The notes below the pieces were generated by a model. The model was not told the DNA's origin. It did not search any database and saw only the letters and a program-made list of their open reading frames with translations. Source: Maritalea porphyrae (lineage in GTDB: Bacteria > Pseudomonadota > Alphaproteobacteria > Rhizobiales > Devosiaceae). From it: 64,000 nt of DNA. Location of the stretch: NCBI RefSeq assembly GCF_030159895.1, contig NZ_BSNI01000002.1, positions 2,506,306-2,570,305 of the forward strand. Direction: 5' to 3'. Positions 27,598 through 36,473 of this stretch are shown here, in pieces (within the stretch, counting starts at the first letter, position 1; every line of letters begins with the position of its first letter). The position numbers and the translations under genes were made by a program.

Positions 27598-27622
27598 CGC
27601 AAACCTCTAAGAGATGTTTGCG
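27598..27622 (-). promoter_or_regulatory. Hairpin over the leader stop codon (attenuator part)
   Basis: CGCAAAC/GTTTGCG pair across a loop that holds the leader peptide stop codon. A GCACCG/CGGTGC pairing with a segment further downstream can compete with it. These are the alternate structures that decide termination at 27557-27580. Confidence 0.65.
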
Positions 27623-27663
27623 CCGCCGGTGCCACTAATCACGAGTACGAGTACGTTCCGCAT
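27607..27663 (-). CDS. ilvL: Branched-chain leader peptide of ilvIH
   Basis: An 18-codon open frame, MRNVLVLVISGTGGANIS, starts with ATG at 27663 and ends with TAG in the loop of the stop-codon hairpin. Five of its first nine codons are valine or leucine, followed by isoleucine, exactly the end products of the pathway. Scarcity of the charged tRNAs should stall the ribosome here and prevent the downstream terminator. A GAG site lies six bases upstream. A possible promoter is TTGACC (27722-27727) with a weak -10 at 27699-27704. Confidence 0.82.
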   Translation of the reverse strand: MRNVLVLVISGTGGANIS

Positions 27664-27861
27664 GGAATGCTCTACCTAAATTCATTTGTTGGGCAACATT
27701 GGTAAGGGGGCATTTTTTATCGGTCAAGCCCCAAAATGGCTCAAAACCGTTCGGTGAGACAATTTTACTTGACTGGTACAACCAAATTTGAAAGCCATAT
27801 GGCAAAAGAAACTGCTCCCTCCAAATGACCAATTGGTCAAAAAAACACCGGACACCCATAT

Positions 27862-29259
27862 ATGACTTTGAATAAACTTGATGCGGTCAGAAGCTATGTC
27901 GACGACAATTTTGACGCATCTGTTAACCGGCTCATCGACTGGCTCAAAATTCCATCCGTCAGCACAGACAGTAAATTCGACGAAGAAGTTCTGCGCGCCG
28001 CAAACTGGATGGGTGAACAACTTCAAGCGCTGGGCTTTCAGATCAAGCTGATCGAAACCGCTGGCCACCCAGTGCTCTATGCCGAGCGCGCATCAGATGA
28101 TGCCGGCGCACCAACTGCGCTTTACTATGGTCACTATGACGTACAGCCAGGTGACCCATTTGAACTATGGGAAACCGCACCGTTTGAGCCAGTCATCAAA
28201 GACAGTAAATATGGCAAAAAGCTAGTCGCCCGCGGAGCGCAGGACGACAAGGGCCAGGTTATGACTTTCATCGAAGCGTTTCGCGCTTGGATCGAAGTGG
28301 CTGGCAACCTTCCCTGCAACGTCAAAATCATGCTTGAAGGCGAAGAAGAAACTGGCAGCCCAAGTCTTGCAGGTTTCTTAGAAGCCAACAAAGAATTGCT
28401 AAAGGCTGACGTGTGCGTTGTGTGCGACACAGCGATGTGGGACATCGACACACCTGCCATTACCTATTCATTGCGTGGCCTAGTCGACGCAGAAATCACC
28501 ATCACTGGCCCAACGCGAGATTTGCACTCTGGCATGTATGGCGGCGCAGTGGTCAATCCACTGCACGCGCTTTCAGCGATCGTGGCGGATTTGCACGACA
28601 AAGACGGCAAAATCCAAATCAAAGACTTCTACGATGGTGTCCCTCCCCTTACCCAGGAAGAACGCGACGAACTCGCAGCGTTGAACCATGACGATGATGG
28701 GTTCTTTGGCGAAATAGGACTATCCGGCCCTGCCGGAGAGCCGGAATTCACCGCACTTGAAAAACTTTGGGCCCGTCCAACTTGCGACGTGAACGGCATG
28801 TGGGGCGGATATATTGGCGAAGGCCACAAAACAGTTATCGCTTCCGAAGCAAGCTTGAAACTCTCTTGCCGATTGGTGGGTGATCAAGACCCCATTGCAA
28901 TACTGAAGAACATCGAAGCGTTTTTCCAAGAACGTTTGCCTAAAGACTTCACCATGAAGTTCACAAATCATGGCTTTGGACACCCTGCCAAACTACCAAT
29001 CGATAGCCCATTCCTAAAGGCAGCAAAAGCTGGCTTGGACTATGAGTTTGACAATCCAACCAAGCTGATCGGTATGGGCGGTTCAATCCCGGCTGTTGGC
29101 CAAATCAAAGAAACCCTGGGCCTTGATAGTGTTATGGTTGGATTTGGTTTGTCGGATGACAACATCCACTCGCCAAATGAGAAATATGAACTGACTTGTT
29201 TGCAGCGCGGCATTCGATCTCACGCAGCAATTCTAGCAAAGCTTGCCGAAGTGAAATGA
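27862..29259 (+). CDS. M20-family dipeptidase/peptidase
   Basis: A 465-residue zinc peptidase of the M20 family, in the dipeptidase-like group. The first metal-binding motif is YYGHYDVQPGDPFELW, the catalytic pair is in RGAQDDKGQ and LEGEEETGSPSL, and the dimerisation (lid) domain occupies about 190-340. It probably hydrolyses small peptides or acyl-amino acids in the cytoplasm. The ATG lacks an obvious ribosome binding site. It is followed by the YbaK-type gene with a four-base ATGA overlap, an operon. Confidence 0.93.
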   Translation: MTLNKLDAVRSYVDDNFDASVNRLIDWLKIPSVSTDSKFDEEVLRAANWMGEQLQALGFQIKLIETAGHPVLYAERASDDAGAPTALYYGHYDVQPGDPFELWETAPFEPVIKDSKYGKKLVARGAQDDKGQVMTFIEAFRAWIEVAGNLPCNVKIMLEGEEETGSPSLAGFLEANKELLKADVCVVCDTAMWDIDTPAITYSLRGLVDAEITITGPTRDLHSGMYGGAVVNPLHALSAIVADLHDKDGKIQIKDFYDGVPPLTQEERDELAALNHDDDGFFGEIGLSGPAGEPEFTALEKLWARPTCDVNGMWGGYIGEGHKTVIASEASLKLSCRLVGDQDPIAILKNIEAFFQERLPKDFTMKFTNHGFGHPAKLPIDSPFLKAAKAGLDYEFDNPTKLIGMGGSIPAVGQIKETLGLDSVMVGFGLSDDNIHSPNEKYELTCLQRGIRSHAAILAKLAEVK

Positions 29260-29732
29260 GCGAATTGAGCACATCAGAAAAGCGCGTGGACGAAGCTCTG
29301 CGCGCTTTCGGTTCCAAAGCGACAATCGTTAAGCTTGATGAGTTGGCACACACCGCTCAACAAGCCGCCGATGCGCTAGGCGTAGATGTTGCTCAAATCG
29401 TGAAGTCACTTGTTTTTCGCGGCAAAGAAACAGATGCGGCGTACCTTCTGCTCGTATCTGGTGCCAACCGTGTTCATGAGCGGCGCACCAGCAAGCAAAT
29501 AGGCGAAAAGCTTTCCCGCGCAGATGCTGAATTTGTCCGCGAACATACCGGTTTTGCGATCGGCGGCGTGTCGCCACTTGGCGCGGTTGGTGACGTCAAG
29601 ATATTTATCGACCAATCTCTTCTAGAACTTGGAGACATTTGGGCAGCAGCCGGCCATCCTCGATCTGTGTTTCCAACAAGTGTACAAGAACTCATTTCAA
29701 TCACTGGTGCACAACCGATTGACGTGCTCTAA
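29256..29732 (+). CDS. YbaK/EbsC-type aminoacyl-tRNA deacylase
   Basis: A 158-residue protein of the editing-domain family. VAQIVKSLVFRGKETDA and FAIGGVSPLGAVGD are typical, the latter near the substrate pocket. Free-standing members remove misacylated amino acids from tRNA, for example Cys or Ala from tRNA-Pro; the specificity of this one is not clear. The start at 29256 overlaps the peptidase stop codon by four bases, so it is coupled to that gene. Confidence 0.9.
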   Translation: MSELSTSEKRVDEALRAFGSKATIVKLDELAHTAQQAADALGVDVAQIVKSLVFRGKETDAAYLLLVSGANRVHERRTSKQIGEKLSRADAEFVREHTGFAIGGVSPLGAVGDVKIFIDQSLLELGDIWAAAGHPRSVFPTSVQELISITGAQPIDVL

Positions 29733-29757
29733 TTGCCTTCATGCACATGGAGGAAAT

Positions 29758-30282
29758 ATGCGGTACTCGATTTTCATTATGAGTTTTCTGTTGGCGACAA
29801 GTTCTGCGAACGCGCAACAAATTACCCAACAATATCTGGCCGACTTCTTTGCCCCCATTCAAGAAAAATCGATTGCTGACGAACGGGAATATTGCGGATA
29901 TTTCGGGCTAAACGATGCTGGCAAGCTGATCGCCACGAAGCCCAAACGCGGCCGCGAGGACAGCTGCTTGGCGGAACCGAGCGACGATATGGTTGAGGTT
30001 CTGGCCTCTTACCACACGCATGGTGCATTCCACTATGAAGCGGATGCTGAAACGCCTTCATCTGCAGATCTGGAAGCGGACATTGATGAGGAAGTCGATG
30101 GTTATGTGGCGACACCTGGTGGCCGGATTTGGAAGAACGATGCGGACCGGGAGAAAGCAATTTTGTTGTGTGGCCGTAACTGCACAGTCTCCGACCCTGA
30201 TTATGACAGCCAAGCTTTCCCACCAGTAAACGGCAGCTACACGCTAGATGGGCTTTATGAACGCGATGATGCGGAGTACTAG
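29758..30282 (+). CDS. Exported DUF4329-domain protein
   Basis: A 174-residue protein with a signal peptide (MRYSIFIMSFLLATSSANA). The middle resembles the DUF4329 domain, with YHTHGAFHYEADAETPS and DGYVATPGGRIWKND. The HTH-G...E...D pattern resembles the JAB/MPN zinc peptidase fold, so a peptidase or amidase role is possible but not shown. GGAGG lies six bases before the ATG. It follows the deacylase gene closely and its stop shares four bases with the convergent transporter gene. Confidence 0.78.
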   Translation: MRYSIFIMSFLLATSSANAQQITQQYLADFFAPIQEKSIADEREYCGYFGLNDAGKLIATKPKRGREDSCLAEPSDDMVEVLASYHTHGAFHYEADAETPSSADLEADIDEEVDGYVATPGGRIWKNDADREKAILLCGRNCTVSDPDYDSQAFPPVNGSYTLDGLYERDDAEY

Positions 30283-31496
30283 GCGCTTGCGGTTTTCGCT
30301 GAGGCACGCAACACCAACATTGCAACCGCACAGCAAAGGCCGATGCCAAATACCGTGGGCCAAATATTCTCAATACCCCAACGCTCAATAAATAACCCAC
30401 TCAATAGCGGGCTCATGCCGTAGCCCGCCCCGATGAGCAGATTTATTGTACCCGACAATCGACCTCTAAAATTCTTTGGGCTTTCATTGGCAATATGCGC
30501 TTGCGTATTTGTGGCGGACATCACCTCACCAAAGGTGAATACAGCGATGCACATTGCTAAAAGCATCAAACTGTTCGTGCTGCCCAGAAGCCCAAACCCG
30601 ATCGCATAACAAACCGCGGCAAATGCAAGATTCGCATAGGTAGAATACTTCCCGGAAAAACTGGCAACCAATGGCGTGAAAACGACAACCATCAGCGCGT
30701 TGATCATCCAGAGCTGCCCGAAAATTCGTGCGCCATCATCCCCAAAGGTCGCGTTTAAATGGATCGGCACACTGAATGCCATCTGTCCATAAATCAGATG
30801 TAAGAAATACCCCACCAGCGCAAACAACAACAGGCGTGGACGTGACAATAACAATGACCACATACCGCCCTCATGGTCCTTTTCCGAATCGCGCTCTACT
30901 TTTTCAGTTTCGACATTCTCTGGCTTGTTTCGTGGCAACAAAAACAATACCAGGAGCATCGCCAAGAAGGTTGTTGAGGCATCACCCCAAAACATCAGCT
31001 GAAAATGATTATTGAACAAAAGGCTGGCAACTGCGGGGCCAATGGCAAACCCTAAATTCCAACCAAAATAGCTGGCACCAAAGACCATCTGCCGGTTCTC
31101 CGGCGTCGAATAATCCGCCTGCCATGCCTGAATAACAGGCGAAACCATGCCATTCGTAAAGGCGATTGCAAAAAGGAAATAGATCAGCTCAAATTGGTTC
31201 GCGAAGAACCCAGCGGATGCAGTCGCCAATATCTCCAAACTTATCGCGCCGAGATAGACGACCTTGCGACCAAACCGATCGGTCAACCAGCCCCCAAGAA
31301 TGGTTGCGGGGACATAGGCGACAAAGACGATGTTAACATAGAACGCCGTTTCCATCGTCGACATGCCCAACTTTCTCGTCAGCATCAACGTCATGAACGG
31401 CATCACAAAGGCGCCGGCTGCAACCACAAAATTGGTCAAACAAAAAATATAAGCGATGCGCGGCAACTGCCGCCATTTATTAAAAAGAGTATGCAA
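30279..31496 (-). CDS. MFS transporter
   Basis: A 405-residue inner-membrane protein with about twelve membrane helices. The motif between helices two and three is LGGWLTDRFGRKVVYLG, the classic major-facilitator signature; SYFGWNLGFAIGPAVAS sits in helix five as in drug-proton antiporters. Substrate unknown, probably export of small molecules. The last residues (SAKTASA) overlap the DUF4329 gene end by four bases. No regulator gene is next to it. Confidence 0.88.
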   Translation of the reverse strand: MHTLFNKWRQLPRIAYIFCLTNFVVAAGAFVMPFMTLMLTRKLGMSTMETAFYVNIVFVAYVPATILGGWLTDRFGRKVVYLGAISLEILATASAGFFANQFELIYFLFAIAFTNGMVSPVIQAWQADYSTPENRQMVFGASYFGWNLGFAIGPAVASLLFNNHFQLMFWGDASTTFLAMLLVLFLLPRNKPENVETEKVERDSEKDHEGGMWSLLLSRPRLLLFALVGYFLHLIYGQMAFSVPIHLNATFGDDGARIFGQLWMINALMVVVFTPLVASFSGKYSTYANLAFAAVCYAIGFGLLGSTNSLMLLAMCIAVFTFGEVMSATNTQAHIANESPKNFRGRLSGTINLLIGAGYGMSPLLSGLFIERWGIENIWPTVFGIGLCCAVAMLVLRASAKTASA

Positions 31497-31565
31497 CGAA
31501 TTCTTCCAAAGAAACGTACGGCCAAGTCAGCCGCAAATAGAAATGCTTGGAGCTAACATAGGTAC

Positions 31566-32450
31566 TTATGCGAGCGGATCAATCCAATGCCAATCTTTCA
31601 TACGATTGCGGAACCATGTCCGTTGACGTTTGGCATATTGGTGCGTTGCGATGATGGATTTCTCAGTCGCCTCTTCCAAATCCATCTCGCCCCGCAAATA
31701 GGCAGAAATTTCCGGCACCCCGATGGCGCGCATGGCGGGCAAGGTCGGATCAAGCTTAAGCGCGTTGATAGCTTCCACCTCTTCAATCGCCCCTGCTTGC
31801 ATCATAAGCTTGAAACGCAACGCAATCCGTTCGCGCAAAACATCCCGTTCAGGATTGAGTACAATCTTCTCAATGTCATAACCCTGAAGAATTGACGGCT
31901 CATTTGGCTCATCCTGCCACTGCGCTAACGATTTGTTTGTAGCTTCTATGACAGATATGGCGCGCGCAACGCGCTGTGGATCTGGTGCCTGCAACCGCTT
32001 AGCCATCTCTGGGTCTTTTTCCGCCAGCAACTTGGCCCGCCCTTTAGCATCAAGTGGTTGAATCACTTCTTCAACTTGTTGAATCACTTCTTGAGGTATC
32101 TCAGGTATCTGCGCGAATCCGTTTGTTAGCGCATCAAAGTAAAGCCCTGTTCCACCAACAAAAATTAGCTTTTGATAGTTGGTGCCTTCTTGTTGAATCA
32201 ACGCTTCAACATCGCGCAACCAAGCACCGGTTGAAAACCGAACTGAGGGGGGCACATAGCCATACATCTTGTGTGGTGCCTGCGCTAATTCTTCAGCATT
32301 TGGTCGCGCAGAGATGATGTTGAGCACATCATAAACCTGCATTGAATCGGTATTTATGATCAGCGATCTTTCATCCGCCGAACGCGCAATCGCCATCGCT
32401 GTCTTGCCGCTTGCGGTTGGACCCGCTATCAACAATGCGCGTTGCGCCAT
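31566..32450 (-). CDS. miaA: tRNA dimethylallyltransferase
   Basis: A 294-residue enzyme that adds the isopentenyl group to A37 of tRNAs reading codons that start with U. The P-loop AGPTASGKT is at the N terminus and NTDSMQVYDVL follows; the C-terminal RQRTWFRNR is conserved. The start at 32450 has GAGGA upstream; an upstream in-frame start would run into the divergent serB gene. Only 23 bases separate the two start codons. Confidence 0.95.
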   Translation of the reverse strand: MAQRALLIAGPTASGKTAMAIARSADERSLIINTDSMQVYDVLNIISARPNAEELAQAPHKMYGYVPPSVRFSTGAWLRDVEALIQQEGTNYQKLIFVGGTGLYFDALTNGFAQIPEIPQEVIQQVEEVIQPLDAKGRAKLLAEKDPEMAKRLQAPDPQRVARAISVIEATNKSLAQWQDEPNEPSILQGYDIEKIVLNPERDVLRERIALRFKLMMQAGAIEEVEAINALKLDPTLPAMRAIGVPEISAYLRGEMDLEEATEKSIIATHQYAKRQRTWFRNRMKDWHWIDPLA

Positions 32451-32473
32451 TATAGTTTCCTCAAAGGATCGAC

Positions 32474-33349
32474 ATGCCAATTCTTGTTCTCACCACCAAC
32501 CCATCAAATCCAAAACTGGACGCCGAATTGGTGGCCGCCATACATGCTGAAATTGGCGGCAGCGTCAACTGGCTGCACCAATCTATTGCGGTGGAATTCA
32601 TCGATCCTAAGGCAAGCGATGCGTTGCAAATTGCAAGAGACATCATCGCCGACACAAAGGTTGATGCCAACCTGGTGCCGAACAAAGGTCGTCGCAAAAA
32701 GCTTTTGATCGCGGATATGGATTCAACCATGATCAACGAAGAGTGCATCGATGAGCTTGGCGCTGCCCTGGGGATCAAAGACAAAATCGCCGACATTACG
32801 GCCCGAGCCATGCGCGGAGAATTGGACTTCGAAGAAGCGTTAGATGCACGTGTTGGGCTTCTAAAAGGCTTACCACTTGATCAAGTGAAAGAAGTACGTC
32901 GCGAGCGCATTACCTATGCACAGGGTGGTCGCGTGCTGATCCAAACTATGAAAACACACGGCGCTTACACCGCGCTAGTATCTGGTGGCTTTACCCTGTT
33001 TGCAGACTATTTCGGCAAACGAATTGGCTTTGACGAGGCGACCGCCAACATTCTCGAGTTCGCTGACGACAAGCTCACAGGCACGGTCGCGCGTCCGATT
33101 GTCGACAAAGACACCAAACTGCAAAAGCTAACCGCACTCGCGGCCGAAAAAGGCCTTTCATTGGAAGACACAATGGCTGTCGGTGATGGGGCAAATGATC
33201 TGATGATGATCAAGGCCGCTGGCATGGGCGTTGCGATCCACGCAAAGCCAATTGTAGCTGCGGAAGCGCAATACCAGTTCAACCATTCAGATCTAAGTGC
33301 TTTGCTGTATTTACAAGGATATGAGGAAGCCGATTTAGTACGGCAATGA
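32474..33349 (+). CDS. serB: Phosphoserine phosphatase
   Basis: A 291-residue HAD-family enzyme that makes serine from phosphoserine. The catalytic motif is DMDSTMINEECIDELG with the nucleophile Asp81 and acid Asp83; GDGANDLMMIKAAG is the metal-binding C-terminal motif. An N-terminal domain of about 70 residues resembles the SerB N-terminal ACT-like part. AAGGA precedes the ATG. The next gene starts four bases before its stop (ATGA overlap). Confidence 0.94.
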   Translation: MPILVLTTNPSNPKLDAELVAAIHAEIGGSVNWLHQSIAVEFIDPKASDALQIARDIIADTKVDANLVPNKGRRKKLLIADMDSTMINEECIDELGAALGIKDKIADITARAMRGELDFEEALDARVGLLKGLPLDQVKEVRRERITYAQGGRVLIQTMKTHGAYTALVSGGFTLFADYFGKRIGFDEATANILEFADDKLTGTVARPIVDKDTKLQKLTALAAEKGLSLEDTMAVGDGANDLMMIKAAGMGVAIHAKPIVAAEAQYQFNHSDLSALLYLQGYEEADLVRQ

Positions 33350-33880
33350 TTGAAACAGAACGCCTCATACTCCGTCCCTTTCGGGAAAAAGACACTGAAG
33401 CATTTACAAGCTTCACTTCAGATCCAGAAGTCATGCGCTTCTATCCGGAGGTGCAAACACGCGAACAAGCCGAGCAATGGCTACAAAGCTGCAATGAGCG
33501 ATTTGAAAAGAACGGCTTCCACATGATGGCCGTAGAACGCAAATCGGACGGCGCCCTACTCGGTCTAGCGGGCTGTGGCCGTCTTCCCTATGATGTACCA
33601 GGCCCAAGCGACGTGGAAGCGGGCTGGCTTCTTCGGCAAGCAATATTGGGGCAAAGGCTACGCAACAGAAGCGGCCAGTGCAGCGATCAAACATACATTT
33701 GCCAATTTTGACGTGACAGAGATTGTCGCCATTACCTACCGCAACAATTGGACATCGCGCAAAGTGATGGAAAAGCTCGGTTTCAAACACAACCCTTTGC
33801 GCGACTTTGATCACCCCAAGCTGCCGCGCACAAGCAAGATGCTTCCACACGTGCTGTACAGCTTTAAGAATGGCGGTTGA
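33346..33880 (+). pseudogene. GNAT-family acetyltransferase, frameshifted
   Basis: The start of a RimJ-like N-acetyltransferase runs in one frame (MIETERLILRPFREKDTEAF) to about 33630, then becomes nonsense. The rest of the domain continues in the next frame: YWGKGYATEAASAAIKHTF and NWTSRKVMEKLGF, the acetyl-CoA binding motif. Removing a single T in CTTCTTCGG (33629-33634) would join both parts as GWLLGKQYWGKGYATEAA, the expected family sequence. It is either a recent frameshift mutation or an assembly error. It is coupled to serB by a four-base overlap. Confidence 0.82.
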
Positions 33881-33883
33881 AGA

Positions 33884-35341
33884 CTATTTATTGAGGCGTA
33901 TCGCCACAAACCTACGTGAACCTGTCGGGTCCGCGATTTTGAGCAAAATCACTTCGCGACCGGCCTCTGCTGCTGTCCCAACAATGTTTTTGACATCCAA
34001 AGCTGAATATACAAGTTGCTGGTTCACTTCGAGAATGGTGTGCCCAATGCGCAAACCCTTGTCTTCTGCATCCGAACCGACCTCAACTTCGCTAACAACC
34101 GCACCATCAATGTTTTTTGGAATGCCAAATCTTTCGCGCCATCCATCATCTATGTCTGCAACCGACAAGCCAAGCAAGGAACCTGTATTCACCGGCACTT
34201 CTTCAGGTGGAAGGTTTTCAATCCCCATGAATGGGTCAACTTGTTCAAGCCGACCAAGCGTGATTTCCAACTCCACGATTTGCCCGCGCCGCAAAACACC
34301 TAGTTTAACTTTCTTGCCGACTTCGGTTTCGGCAACAATACGCGGCAGATCCCGCATTTTTGAGATCGATTTGCCGTCAAATGCCAAAATCAAATCGCCC
34401 TCTTCAATCACGCCGTCGCTCGGAGAACCTTGCACCACACCCGAAACAAGCGCGCCCGCCGTATCAGGTCGCCCAAGGCCCGCTGCGATGTCCTCGCTCA
34501 CATCTTGAATTTCAACACCCAACCAGCCTCGACGTGTTTCGCCGAACTCAATAAGCTGTTCAATAACCGGCTTTGCAAGATTGATTGGGATCGAGAATCC
34601 AATACCTAACGAGCCGCCCGATTGAGATATGATCGCGGTGTTGATGCCAACAACTTCACCATTCATATTGAACAAAGGCCCACCGGAATTGCCCTGATTG
34701 ATGGCGGCATCCGTTTGGATGAAATTATCGTAAGGGCCGGAGCGAATGTCCCGATTACGTGCAGAAACAATCCCTGCGCTTAAGCTGCCGCCAAGGCCGA
34801 ACGGATTGCCAATTGCAACCACCCAATCGCCGACAAGCGCTGTGTCACTATCGCCCAGCTCAACATGTTTGAGCGAACGATCCACATTGACTTTCAAAAC
34901 GGCCAAGTCAGTTTTTTCGTCAGCGCCAATAACTCTTGCTTCAACCCGCGTGCCGTCGACAAATGCGACAAACACCTCGGTAGCACCTTCAATGACGTGA
35001 TAGTTGGTTACGATCGTGCCATTCGGATCAATGACGAACCCTGAACCCAACGAACGGCTTTCAATCGGCTCATCGCTTTCAGGTGGCTGTTGGGGTTGCA
35101 ATTTGTCAAAAAATTCGCGCAATGGCGAGCTTTCAGGCACATTGGGGAATGGAAATCCGCGCCCGTTGGAATTCACAATATAGGTTGTCGAGATATTGAC
35201 GACTGCCCCTTGCAGCTCAGCAGCAAGCGGCGCAAAGGAAGCAGGGCCCCGCGCCAAACTGGCAACAGCGCTTGCCGCCACCAAGATAAGCGCAAGCGTA
35301 ATACGCAAACATGCACGCATTGGCGTTTTTAGAACCGGCAT
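33884..35341 (-). CDS. Do-family periplasmic serine endopeptidase
   Basis: A 485-residue DegP/DegQ-type protease. After a signal anchor (about residues 9-30), the trypsin-like domain shows the triad His115 (TNYHVIEGA), Asp145 (KTDLAVLK) and Ser219 (NQGNSGGPLF). Two PDZ domains follow (about 270-370 and 385-480). It degrades or refolds misfolded envelope proteins. GGGGAGGAAACT before the ATG is a strong ribosome binding site. It is the last gene of the hflK-hflC-DUF2065-protease cluster, with 54 bases before it. Confidence 0.95.
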   Translation of the reverse strand: MPVLKTPMRACLRITLALILVAASAVASLARGPASFAPLAAELQGAVVNISTTYIVNSNGRGFPFPNVPESSPLREFFDKLQPQQPPESDEPIESRSLGSGFVIDPNGTIVTNYHVIEGATEVFVAFVDGTRVEARVIGADEKTDLAVLKVNVDRSLKHVELGDSDTALVGDWVVAIGNPFGLGGSLSAGIVSARNRDIRSGPYDNFIQTDAAINQGNSGGPLFNMNGEVVGINTAIISQSGGSLGIGFSIPINLAKPVIEQLIEFGETRRGWLGVEIQDVSEDIAAGLGRPDTAGALVSGVVQGSPSDGVIEEGDLILAFDGKSISKMRDLPRIVAETEVGKKVKLGVLRRGQIVELEITLGRLEQVDPFMGIENLPPEEVPVNTGSLLGLSVADIDDGWRERFGIPKNIDGAVVSEVEVGSDAEDKGLRIGHTILEVNQQLVYSALDVKNIVGTAAEAGREVILLKIADPTGSRRFVAIRLNK

Positions 35342-35395
35342 AGTTTCCTCCCCAAAATGGCTACACCTTTAATACGGCATTTCACGCCAATCAGT

Positions 35396-35581
35396 TCAAC
35401 TGCGCAACCAAAACAATACAATAAGGCCCAAAACCGCAGTTGTAAGGCCGATCACGCGTATTTGTCCGTCGGGCGATTGCAGGATCGTCGCAATTGTTTT
35501 CTTCATAAAAACAGGAAAGGCTGCATAAAGCAGCCCTTCCAATACCAACGCCAATGCGAGTGCTACAAATAAATCTTGCAT
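35396..35581 (-). CDS. DUF2065 membrane protein
   Basis: A 61-residue protein with two membrane helices (about 4-22 and 42-58) joined by a short loop. It belongs to DUF2065, a family usually found next to hflC, as here. No function is established. Its ATG at 35581 shares one base with the hflC stop, so translation is coupled. Confidence 0.88.
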   Translation of the reverse strand: MQDLFVALALALVLEGLLYAAFPVFMKKTIATILQSPDGQIRVIGLTTAVLGLIVLFWLRS

Positions 35582-36471
35582 CACTGTCCTGACGGTGCCG
35601 TTACCGTATCAGATTTGAAATACTGGAAGAATTCCGAATCTGGCGAGAGAACCATGGTGGTGCCATCGCTTTGTAGCGCATTGCGGTATGATTGCATTGA
35701 CCGATAGAATTCAAAGAACTCAGGGTCTTTGCCAAACGCATCCGCAAATACCTTGTTTCGAAGACCTTCACCTTCACCGCGCAAGATATCCGCATCACGC
35801 TGTGCTGTCGCTACAAGTTCAACTGCTTGACGATCAGCCTGCGCACGCAATGTTTGCGCCAACTCTTGACCACGAGCACGCAAGAACGCAGCCTCAGCCA
35901 AACGCTCCGCTTTCATACGATCGTAAGTTTGTTGCGAAACCTGCGTTGTCAAATCTGTCCGAGTGATCCGCACATCGATAACTTCAATACCGGCGGCAGC
36001 CAACTCAGGACCAACTTGATCCCGCACTTCGCGCATCATCTCTGTACGCTGTTCAGAAAGCGCCGCATTAAATTCACGCAAACCGTAAACTTGACGCAAT
36101 GCTGAATCCAAACGTGTACGAATACGGTTTTCCGCTTCGCTAATTTGTCCACGAACAACTTCACGGAACTTACGAGGATCAACGATTTTGTACATCAAGA
36201 ACGCATCAACTTCGTAGAACTTACCACCGCTCACTTGCACGGTGATGTCTTCAAGTTCATAGCGCAAAATGCGGTCTTCAACGATTTGTACCGTTTCGAC
36301 GATGTCTGTTGGCAATTTAAAGTTTAAGCCAGGCTTCTGCTCAACGCGTGTAATCTCACCAAAGCGCATCACAATCGCTTGCTGACGCTCATCCAAAATA
36401 AAGATTGAGCTCGCAAACAAATACAGTGCGATGAAAAGACCAGCGACTAGGACTATTAAACGTGCATTCAT
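35581..36471 (-). CDS. hflC: HflC protease-modulating membrane protein
   Basis: A 296-residue SPFH/Band 7 protein with one N-terminal membrane helix (LIVLVAGLFIALYLFASSIF) and a long periplasmic part. Conserved stretches are FYEVDAFLMYKIVDPRKF and YGLREFNAALSEQRTEMM. With HflK it forms the ring around FtsH that tunes degradation of membrane proteins. It starts two bases after hflK stops. Confidence 0.96.
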   Translation of the reverse strand: MNARLIVLVAGLFIALYLFASSIFILDERQQAIVMRFGEITRVEQKPGLNFKLPTDIVETVQIVEDRILRYELEDITVQVSGGKFYEVDAFLMYKIVDPRKFREVVRGQISEAENRIRTRLDSALRQVYGLREFNAALSEQRTEMMREVRDQVGPELAAAGIEVIDVRITRTDLTTQVSQQTYDRMKAERLAEAAFLRARGQELAQTLRAQADRQAVELVATAQRDADILRGEGEGLRNKVFADAFGKDPEFFEFYRSMQSYRNALQSDGTTMVLSPDSEFFQYFKSDTVTAPSGQ

Positions 36472-36473
36472 GA

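Noticed and set aside
27635-27859. 74-codon frame in the ilvI leader
   Set aside because: It overlaps the attenuator leader in another frame and lacks any motif; the 18-codon V/L/I frame explains the region better.
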